From: Siphonodentalium dalli | Lineage: Eukaryota; Mollusca; Scaphopoda; Gadilida; Siphonodentaliidae | Direction of reading: 5' to 3' | DNA: 64,000 nucleotides | Assembly (NCBI GenBank): GCA_032622095.1 | Contig: CP136063.1 | Coordinates: 147,615,379 to 147,679,378 of the forward strand | Shown: piece by piece, positions 34,858-44,550 of the stretch | Numbering within the stretch: position 1 is the first letter of the stretch | How the letters are laid out: each line of letters opens with the position of its first letter | Notes under the pieces: generated by a model | What the model was told of the DNA's origin: nothing | The model's database searches: none | Seen by the model: the letters and a program-made list of their open reading frames with translations, nothing else | Made by a program: the position numbers and the translations under genes

Positions 34858-35649
34858 CCTAAAGTCCCGGTTCCATATTCCAGATTTTCTGTCCCGAATT
34901 AGTATATTCGGCACAAATTCGGGACCAGACCAAATCGGCAGCATTCGAGAGAATTCTGGATGAGTTTTATTCCAAAAAGCCGCCGAACTGATGCCGAATT
35001 ATGACAAAATTTAATAATCGTACCGAACATTGCCGAGTATTCCAGAATGCTTCCGAATATCTTCCCGAATGATCAACAATTATCCCGAACTTTCGTGCGA
35101 GTGGCTGCCAAATTGCCCAGATTACTACCGACTTACACCTAATTGTTGCCGAATACCCCGAATCAATGCCGAATTGATGCCGAATAGATACCGAATTGGT
35201 ATTCAATTGCTGCCGAACGTCCCGAATCGATGCGGAATTTTGCAGATACACCGGATCTCAGTATAAAAGCAGCCATACATGGCGAATTCGGGAATAACCT
35301 ACCAAATACTGCCGACTACTCCAGAATATCCACCCGAATATTGCCAAATGCTGCCGACTACTCCCGAATAGGTGCCGAATTGCTCCAGAATTTCTCCCGA
35401 TGATTTACAAATCGGGAGCGATTCGGCTTGGTTCCCGATAGTTCTGAACATTTCAAAACTGTCGGGAGCGAGTCCAGAATTGTCCCGAATCGACACTGAT
35501 AGCACCGATATCCCCGATCATGTTCGGTGGTAAAAATTCACTGTCCCGACTCGTCCCGAACTTACTCCACGTTTTTTGCAAAATTATGATTCGGGAGTCA
35601 TTCGGGAACATTCGAGGTGGGAAATCGGGGATATGGAACCGGGGCTTAA
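34858..35649. mobile_element. CCGAAT-studded TIR element
   Basis: Ends AAGTCCCGGTTCCATATTCC and (reverse complement of right end) AAGCCCCGGTTCCATATCCC. The interior is almost entirely degenerate CCGAAT/CCCGAA motifs, in several places spaced 9-11 bp apart (for example 35155-35195). It abuts the end of pearl-type copy 5. No coding potential. Confidence 0.7.
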
Positions 35650-35882
35650 GGGGATGACAATATTCGGTACGGAATAGCATGGTACAGCCGTCACTTTTGA
35701 ATTTCGGACTGACTGCAATGATTATAGTTGGGTAAATGGTATTGTCGCGTATATTTCATCATCCAATCTGATGCTATTTATAGATTGTCACACAAACGCA
35801 ATATGTTCTGAAATATGAAAACACAGTTAGAAAAAAAACATTAGTACGTACATTATATATCGACCAATGTGAAAGAGGGTCA

Positions 35883-36086
35883 TTGTTTAGTAGTTGTAGA
35901 GTTGTAGTAGTTGTAGTTGTAGTTCATCATTCGCCGCAAAGCAATTCTAACACTTCAAAATATACCAAATGTTTTATGGACATTCTGCTGCATTTGACAG
36001 TGCAAGGAGGTATTATTGTCACTTTTGCAGTTTTGGAAGAAGAAAAACAAGTGACGATGCCGTTTACCCAGCCTAATCGCTGTGGT
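35883..36086 (+). other. Possible first exon of an unidentified plus-strand gene
   Basis: From an ATG at 35976 the frame reads MDILLHLTVQGGIIVTFAVL... to ...FTQPNRCG and meets a good donor (GTG|GTAAGTC) at 36085. Upstream is a GTAGTTGTAG-rich stretch. The product is not recognised and no partner exon was found downstream among the transposons. Weak; it may be chance. Confidence 0.2.
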
Positions 36087-37277
36087 AAGTCATAAATTTA
36101 ACTAATTTATGGAATCGGAAACAGGAAGATGTCTAGCCTTTACTATTATATATATTATGTAAACATTGTTTTCTACAAAGGTGTCTGTGTGTTTACTAAC
36201 GATTTTCCATTATGAGTCTCTGAAACTTATTAGCCTGGGTGTCCAATTTGTAGAATGGGAAGACCTTGAACTTTCCGTTCCCAAAACATCCAGATGTTGG
36301 CTTAAATGTATCTGTCTGTATTCAGACTGCCTGATGTGTTGACAGTGTACTGTCATGCGCTCACGTAACATGTCATCACGGTCTTGCCAATGTAAGATTC
36401 ACTGCAGCCTGCACATACAATCATATGTAATATAAAGATTAGGGTAGCAGTGTTCGCCTTGCCGTTAGCCATTTTAGCAAATTGCGAAAATAAATACATA
36501 GTGGCTAAAATAAATGTGCTGGTGGCTAAAAATATGGCTACAGGCATTTTTCGTGTCGACCACGGATTGATCGACAATTTATTGACAAACAAAAGAAATT
36601 AACCGGCTTAGCACACGGCGACTTAACGTTATTCATGAGAGCTGACGAGAAGGATGAGATTATCGATGTGTTCTATTAGCTATACTATCGGGTGTCAGTT
36701 TCACGCCCTGGGCAATTAGTTGATGATCGTTTAGAGGTCGATTCTTCTGACGCTATCACAATTGAGTCAACATAGATTTATGAAATGGCTTCTTGTGTAA
36801 CAAAGGGGCTTTATTTTACGGTGTTTTAAACTGATTTCAAAAGAGTGAAGTCATATATACACCGAATTCAATAGCAGTGGACGGTGTTGAATGGGACAAT
36901 GACACTCACGGACATGACATTAAAGATGGACCTAAAATTAGGCAAGATGCAGTGTCAGCATGCAGGAAGAATGCGTCTGTTCTGGAGATAATTTGAATAG
37001 TAGATTCGCTGATAACGAGGACTCGGAGATCTACTCTAGTTTGTCCAAACTGTTTGAGCCGTTATGTAGTGATAAGCATTTTCAAAAGTGGCTAAAAAAA
37101 TGGCTCCAAAGAATTTCGGGCCAGGGCGAACACTGTAGGGTAGAAACTACAGGATTAGCAATTTGCGTCATATTTTGGTATTAAAAACACGAAAATCAGA
37201 AATGGTAAACACGTTATTGATTGCGGCGATCTCCATATTCATTGCTTTTATGACTATTATACATCAATCTGACTGCT
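36087..37277. other. No supported feature
   Basis: Contains one 74-codon ORF at 36960-37184 (SKLFEPLCSDKHFQKWLKKW...) with plausible codon texture but no recognised family or splice partners, and a run of GTGGCTAAAA-like repeats at 36500-36540. Left unassigned. Confidence 0.3.
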
Positions 37278-37284
37278 GTGACCT

Positions 37285-37715
37285 ACATTTAGCATGGCAT
37301 TGACTATATTACCTTATGTTCTCTTTTTATCACCGCGACACCAGGTTTCATTTGCGAAGCGTTTTCTGTCGTCTCCGCACAAGAGCCGGGTTACAAAAAA
37401 CATGGCAGTAGGTAGGATACTGCCATAATACTATAGAGGGTGCTAACCTTCACCTTCTACTCTACAGAGACAAGACTTCGACCACAATAGCAAGGGGAAA
37501 TAATCTTATCTATAGGGTTATCACATGCTACCAAGGCCAAGGTCATTGTTACAGTAATATGGCAGTATCCTACCTAAGTATTGCTGTTTTTTTAACATGG
37601 CTCTGGCGCAGAGATGACAGAAAACGCTTCGCAAAAGAAACCGGGCGTGGCGATGATGTAAAGAGAACATAAGGTGATATAGGCAATGCGATGCTAAATA
37701 GTAAATGTAAGTCAC
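37285..37715. mobile_element. ~430-bp MITE with ~150-bp arms
   Basis: 37285-37430 and 37557-37715 are inverted copies (ATTTAGCATGGCATTG, CTTATGTTCTCTTT, GCGAAGCGTTTTCTGTC, GGTAGGATACTGCCAT). The spacer is ~125 bp. Non-coding. Confidence 0.75.
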
Positions 37716-37739
37716 ACTCACAGGCTGTCAGATTGATGT

Positions 37740-37925
37740 ATAGTATTATAAAGTTATTATACAATGTTGTGTACAGTATGTGCTTTTCTTGTACGAGTCC
37801 AGGTTGTGGTGAATTTAAGTCATATTGGACAAGACACGCCAGTGTCGAGTCCAATATGACTTTTCACCACAACCTGGACGAGTACAAGAAAAACTCATAC
37901 TGTACACAACATTGTATAATGACAT
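37740..37925. repeat. Near-perfect ~185-bp palindrome
   Basis: Arms run TATACAATGTTGTGTACAGT..., TCTTGTACGAGTCCAGGTTG..., AAGTCATATTGGAC around a centre at ~37837 and return in inverse. GGGAGTCCAATATGACTTT occurs twice more in tandem at 38149-38188, so the inner arm sequence also exists outside the palindrome. Confidence 0.85.
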
Positions 37926-38565
37926 TTTTATTATCCATCTGTATGTTTATCCAAATTTTGGGAATAAAACTTTTGTGGTTATTTTTGGTAGTTGTCGGCA
38001 CTTAATTCTCTATAAAACCCTGTATATTGATCATCAGAACGCATGATTTGGAAAAGTAAACACGCGCGCATCACAATTGCACCGATTCATTTCGCAATAG
38101 AGTTAATTTGTGACATCACAGAGTCCCAATAAAAAGTTATATTGTAGTCGGGAGTCCAATATGACTTTCGGGAGTCCAATATGACTTTTTCCATGACTAT
38201 CACATGTCGGCTTTTGCCCAATCGGAAATGGGATGGATAAGTTAAGGGATGGATAATAAATTATTTTATTATATGACTCTCATTATTTTCACTAAATACA
38301 ACCATTGTTTGGTGGTGGTTTTCCGATAAATCGGATCATGATAGTATCGTGATCCGATTCCAGATCATGCATGTCTGAATCAGAACGAGGCTCCTGCATG
38401 GACTATTTTCAATTGAGAAATTTAATCTTAAAATTGTTGTTGATTAAATTGTTGCGATTCGTTAATTAAATTTGAATTCAACTGATCCCCTTTTTAAAAA
38501 ATAAATTTCAGAGGTTGTTTGTAATAATTAAGTTCAATTGGTCATATAATAAACATATTATTACT

Positions 38566-38710
38566 ACAGCGAAGTGATCGGAGTCTCCACATCAAGTCTC
38601 GTTGAGAAGGTGAGATTCCAGATCAGACTCGTAGCCTGCGGCAGCTCGTCTGATCTGGGATCTCACCTTCTCAACTCGGCGTGATATGGAGACTCAGATC
38701 ACTTCACTGT
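38566..38710. repeat. Palindromic element A
   Basis: ACAGCGAAGTGATC...GATCACTTCACTGT with ~55-bp arms and a GCCTGCGGCAGC centre. An internal asymmetric box reads AAGTCTCGTTGA on the left and CACGCCGAGTTGA (reverse complement) on the right. Related to element B. Confidence 0.85.
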
Positions 38711-39141
38711 AGTTATAATCTCTATATATGACTACCACTAATCCCTTACAAATACCACTATTGTTTGGCGATAAATTCCGAGCAGTTGGAAAACGCTTGT
38801 CTGGTCGTGAGCCGTATCGGTATTCTATGAATTCCATATCAGTATCCCGTGAAATTAGGTCACTGGAAGTTGGGAACTATTTATCAGGTCTGTTAAATTA
38901 AACTGTTAAGACTTATTACGAAAGTTTTGTTTTGTATTATTACGCGTTTGTGCGAATCACCCCCAAATTCAACAAAAAATAGTTCCTAGACCTGGGTCTT
39001 AAATTGGGAGTTTCGGGTGATGACTGGGAATGTTCAATAGAGTACTTTTGCCTGGGTGATGACATGGGATGGTGTAACGTAGTAGTTTTGCCCTTTGTGA
39101 CATGGGATGAACCAAAAATGTGTCATATAATAAACGCTTTA

Positions 39142-39303
39142 TCGGTACAGTGAAGTGATATGGGCTGCAGTATTACGTCTCGTTGACGATGTCAGATCAC
39201 CGCATCAAACTCGCTGCGGCAGCGAGTTTGGTACGGCGATCTGACATCGTCAACTCGGCGTGATACTGCAGCCCATATCAGTTTATCACTTCACTGTACC
39301 GAT
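39142..39303. repeat. Palindromic element B
   Basis: TCGGTACAGTGAAGTGAT...ATCACTTCACTGTACCGA, centre GCTGCGGCAGC. It carries the same asymmetric box as element A (ACGTCTCGTTGA / CACGCCGAGTTGA), but most paired arm positions differ from A on both sides at once. Confidence 0.85.
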
Positions 39304-39642
39304 AATGTGTATATATAATCTAGACTATAGTCATAATATTAATAACAATGTATCTGGAGATCGCAACGATCGATAACTTGTTCACCGTTTCCTATTTTCG
39401 AGTCATGCTACAGTCTAGTACAGGCAACGTATTGGAGAAGAAATTAATAAACATCAGTTGAACATATCCAGAGTTTAACCACACTAATTCGGCTATGAAA
39501 CTCGTGTATATTAACCAGTTTATCTATCTATCTATCTACTTGATACTCCATCGCCCTCAATGCGCTGAGGATTATGTGGAGGTCCAGGTGCTACCACGGC
39601 CGAGTAACTTTATAACCCTGTGGTGACTCCAGTAGCGTTCTT

Positions 39643-39990
39643 TAACAGGTCAGGGAGAACCCAAAATCGATGTACTAAACCTCGATTTGTGTAAACAACC
39701 TCGATCGAGGTTCTTCGAGAACATGTGACCACTGGTGATATAGTGTGTAGTATTTTATCTTACACCTATGGGAGGCCAAATTCACATTTAATAATTAATT
39801 GTGCTTGATTGCACTCAAGCACAATTAATTATTAAATGTGAATTTGGCCTCCCATAGGTGTAAGATGAAACACTGTGAAATACTCCACACTACCGTAGCC
39901 TATATCACTTACACTACATTACTTCCATTAGTATCATATTTGGTTTAGAGTGTTTTCCCTTATATCATCACAGTCCCTAGGAATCACTGT
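39643..39990 (+). repeat. Dispersed repeat split by a 175-bp palindrome
   Basis: 39643-39735 (AACAGGTCAGGGAGAACCCA... ACCTCGATCGAGG... GACCACTGG) and 39975-39990 (CCCTAGGAATCACTGT) are found close together in inverse at 56094-56249. Here the palindrome 39735-39909 lies between them (arms GTGATATAG... ATCTTACACCTATGGGAGGC... ATTAATTGTGCTTG). Confidence 0.7.
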
Positions 39991-40375
39991 TAGCTGAATA
40001 AAATATTATTTAGTAATATTAAATCAATATATTATATTATGTTATTATATTAATATAAAGACCAGTTTGGCAAGTAAAAATTTTGTGTTCTGCATTTTCA
40101 TTGGTAGATGATTTGAACGAAATTACAAGAGTACAAATTTTTATGCCACACAAACATTCCCGCTTTCTGAGTTTATATCATCATATTCCGTATTTTGTTC
40201 TTGAAACGCTGGTGTATTCAGATTGTTTCTATCTTTACCCCACTTACCAGAAAATGTCTGTTAGTTCCTCGAATATTCATTCAAGTCTAACTCTCGGGGA
40301 TTCCTAATCATTTCTGAGAAAACCACCCAATCTGTAAATAGTTCGTACGCGTATAGCCAACCGGTGATAATCCGA

Positions 40376-43300
40376 ATGAAAGTGTCAATGACACTGTAGC
40401 TCAACTTAGGTAGGGGAATAATTTAATGGTTGACAGTAAATTGAGGAATAGGAAAGGTGCTAATTGAAATGTCTAACCTGTGCCAAAGGATTTAGTCATG
40501 CAAAGAGTAAAATCCAAGATGGCTGCTGGCGGCCATGTTTTTTTTACCAATTGACCCCAAAAGGACTCGTTCCCATCTACGTGTCATTGTTAACATCCAT
40601 GACAAATTTCATGAAGAACTGACCAAAGCTACGACCTGTAGCCCGCGCCAAAGGATATAGTCATGCAAAGAGTAAAATCCAAGATGGCTGCTGGCAGCCA
40701 TGTTTTTCAGCCGAATGACCCCAAAATGACTCGTTCCCATCTACATGTCATTGTTAACATCCATGAAAATCTCATGAAGTTCCGACCAAAGCTACGACCT
40801 GTAGCCCGTGCTAAAGAATTTAGTCATGCAAAGAGTAAAATCCAAGATGGCTGCTGGCGACCATGTATTTTGGCCGAACGACCCCAAAATCACTCGTTCC
40901 CATCTACATCTCAATATTAACATCTAAGACATATTTCATGATGATCAGACGAACAGTACGACCTGTAGCCCGCGCCAATGGATTGAATTTTGAAATCCAA
41001 GATGGCCACCAGCGGCCATCTTTTTCAGCCGAACGACCCCAAAATGACTCGTTCCCATCTACATGTCATTGTTAACATCCATGACAAATTTCATGAAGTT
41101 CCGACCAAAGCTACAACCTGTAGCCCGCGCCAAAGGATTTAGTCATGCAAAGAATAAAATCCAAGATGGCTGCTGGCGGCCATGTTTTTTGACGGAACGA
41201 CCCCAAAATCACTCATTCCCATCTACATGTCAATATGAACATCCATGACAAATTTCATGATGATCAGACGAACAGTACGACCTGTAGCCCGCGCCAATGG
41301 ATTGAATTTTGAAATCCAAGATGGCCACCAGCAGCCATGTTTTTTTGCCGAATGACCCCAAAATGACTCGTTCCCATCTACATGTCAATGGCAACATTCA
41401 TGACAAATTTCATAAACATCGGACCAAAGGTACGACCTGTAGCCCACGCCAAAGGATTTAGTCATGCAAAGAGTTAAATCCAAGATGGGTGCTGGCAGCC
41501 ATGTTTTTTTTAGGCCGAACGACACCAAAATGACTCGTTCCCATCTACATGTCAATATTAACATCCATGACAAATTTCATGATGATCAGACAAACAGTAC
41601 GACCTGTAGCCCACGGCAATGGATTGAATTTTGAAATACAAGATGGCCGCCAGCGGCCATGTTTTTTGGCCGAATGACACCAAAATGACTCGTTCCCATC
41701 TACATGTCAACATTCATGACAAATATCATAAAGATCAGACCAAAGGTACGACCTGTAGCCGGTCCTACTAAACAACGAACACAAACGAACACAAACGAAC
41801 ATAAACGAACACAGGTCCAAAAAGCGGAATAGAAGGGTGAAATTTGGTTTGTGGGTGCGTGTGGGTCCACTCTATGTGTATGTGGTGTTATTTCCAACAC
41901 TTATTTTTTGAGTTATTAGCATTATTTGAATACAAAGCTACTAAACAACGAACACCAACGAACATAAGATTAGCCGTATTGCAAAGGTGTTAATTAACTA
42001 CGGCTTACTCTTTGCACATCTGTGAGTTGTTTTTACTGCAATGTGATTGTCAGTTTTGTCACTGATGGCAATAAAACACGGGAAACATCAGAGGTCGGCG
42101 TTTTAATGCATATCTAACAAAACATTTGAGTTGCTCTTTTTATCGACCTTATATATCGTCGTGTGAGAATCAGATGGTTCTATCCAACATTAATCATTTT
42201 GTTGGGAAATCGATGTTGAAATTTCGAGACGGGAATTACCAAGTAAATCGTTTTCAGTGTATGTCTTCATGTTTCAAAATGTTAAAGCTAACTAAAATAT
42301 TATTATATCCGAAGTCTCAGTTCTAGAAACTCGCCAGTTTTATAATAAAAGACACTACGAAAAATGTGTTTAGAGATAGAACCCTTTTGCTTACGAAACC
42401 ATCGTCTCGCTTCCGGATCAGATTGCACATGGAGACAGAACTCTCTAGCCTGAATTTTTCCTCCATTTTATGTAGGCCTATGTGGTTAAATTCGACAGCA
42501 TGCAGTTAATCAAGAAATATGTTGTATTTTCTCTCGCGGTTTGTGAGGGGATTGTGTTATAGAGTATATGAGCGAGTGGTCACTATTCTTTGCCATTTTG
42601 GGAAACGAATGCATGGTTGTCTCTTTCAAAATGAACGAAACAATAATTTCCAATGAATCGATTATTTATATTATTCTGTCTTACTGTAAAATGTTTGTCA
42701 AATGTTTAAATATGTTATTATTTTGATTGGAATAAGATATGTTTACACTAAACATATAATATTATATTTCAACTGTAAAACCTCAAAGGAATAGGAACAA
42801 AAAGAGGTTTGGAGCTTTGTCTCGCGCACAGTATCAGACAAGCCTGGGAAAAGGTTAATAGGTGCACTCTAAACTAGTATTTATTATTTTCCGAAGAAGG
42901 AGCGAATATTTTCGGTAGATACACGTAACAGAATTTCCCTAATAACCAATTGCACCAAAAACAAAAACATGAAAGCCAGACTGGTTCCAACACACGAAAA
43001 AGGTCCAAAACATAATACATATACATGTATACGTGTGGTCTGAGATATTCTCGCTACACCAATTCAAATCAGAAAACAACTGCGCTTCCGCATTGAAATA
43101 GGAAAAAACAGACACAAGTCTGGCGAACTGTCATCTCGATATAAAACACAACAACCGATCGAACTACATAAATTTTGTTCAACTTCATGTCGCTGCAATT
43201 CGATGTCTAAAATTCGACGGGACTGACCTTACCTGTAGTATCTTAAGATGGAAGTTGAACAATTTTGATTTGCAACTTTTTCGACTGATAAAAATAACGA

Positions 43301-43906
43301 ACATAATATCCTCTATCAAGGAGAAGTGGAAAATCGAACGACGAAATTAAACTTAGAAAGAACCATATGTATGTGTGACTATGTACGAAACAATAGTTCG
43401 TACTTCGGATCACATTCATACATGAATTCATACATACCGCCGACCTCTGATGTTTCCCGTGTTTTTATTGCCATCAGTGACAAAACTGACAAGTCACCTT
43501 GCAGTAAAAGCAACTCACAGATGTGCAATTAACAAGGAGACAGAGTAAGCCGTATAGTTAATTAACACCTTTGCAGTATGGCTAATCTTATGTTCGTTTG
43601 TGTTCGTTGTTTAGTAGTTTTGTATTCAAATAATGCTAATAACTCAAAAAATAAGTGACCAAAGTTGGAAATAACACCACATACACATAGAGTGGACCCA
43701 CACGCACCCACAAACCAAATTTCACCCTTCTATTCCGCTTTTTGGACCTGTGTTCGTTTATGTTCGTTTGTGTTCGTTTGTGTTCGTTGTTTAGTAGGAC
43801 CCCCTGTAGCCCGCGCCAAAGGAAATTGTTGACGGACACACGCATACACGGACGACGGACGCCAAACCATGGCAATAGCTCAAACTTACAAAGTAAGTTG
43901 AGCTAA
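40376..43906 (+). mobile_element. Pearl/Helentron-type element, copy 6, interrupted
   Basis: 5' end ATGAAAGTGTCAATGACACT; ~8 monomers (40490-41760); then a 2.04-kb insertion (41761-43803); then the final core bases, ACACACGCATACACGGACGA and hairpin 43876-43904 (AGCTCAAACTTAC / GTAAGTTGAGCT), ending GAGCTAA. The 5' region matches copy 5 almost exactly, including TTAGGTAGGGGAATAATTTA. Confidence 0.85.
41761..43803. mobile_element. 2.04-kb long-TIR (Mutator/hAT-like or foldback) element, no ORF
   Basis: Inverted arms of ~340-365 bp (41761-42102 and 43438-43802): GGTCCTACTAAACAACGAAC... with GAACACAAACGAACA repeats, then GGTCCAAAAAGCGG... to ...CAGAGGTCGGCG. CTGTAGCC (8 bp, or 9 bp with a leading C) sits on both sides (41753-41760 and 43804-43811), and the satellite monomer is restored when the element is removed. 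TSD length and TIR length would suit Mutator-like elements; hAT is possible. The interior has no transposase, so it is non-autonomous. Confidence 0.8.
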
Positions 43907-44550
43907 TAAAAGGGATTACGGATGTGAGTAAACAGACATCGGGTGTGTTAAAACTGGCTCTGCTGTACACTACTAAGTACACATTTTAACTCATTCTCAT
44001 TACTAGAGAAATGTAGAAATGACCATCTCAAACTAATATATCTATATATTTTCAAGTAGGGCCCTAGGGGTGGTTGATACCTGGAGATGTGAAAGCAAAT
44101 TTTATATTCCAAGCTCCCGGTTAGCTCCGCATCTCAAGAGGGGCAATGGGAGATAACTCGTGCTGGGTTTGGCTGCAAATTTTAAAAACAGGAATGTGTA
44201 ATAGGGAACTGGATTGATAACTTCCTGTTTTTAACAGTTTTGCAGAATTATGTCACTAGATTATAGCCGACAGTTATTCAATGTGGATATTTGGATGAAA
44301 AATCACGATTTATGTACAACTCAGACAAGGTAGAGTTGATACAACACAACGAGCGCATTAAGAACAATTAACTTAATTGTCACATGTCAAATGTGGGGAG
44401 ATAAATGCATTTTTTTTGAACGAAAAATCGAATTGTTCGTTTTAGTGATAGATCACAGTGAGTGGTATGAGCCAATCAGAGAATGGTTTGCATATTAACA
44501 AAATCTGATGTTGCCTAACTGGTAGTTATATCTATATAGTAGAGGTACAG
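43907..44550. other. No supported feature
   Basis: AT-rich spacer between the pearl-type element and the next inverted-repeat element; no ORF, repeat or hairpin recognised. Confidence 0.4.

Noticed and set aside
43326-43532. 68-codon ORF at the inner edge of the right arm of the long-TIR element
   Set aside because: Partly inside the inverted arm, no transposase motif, no homologous frame in the left arm.
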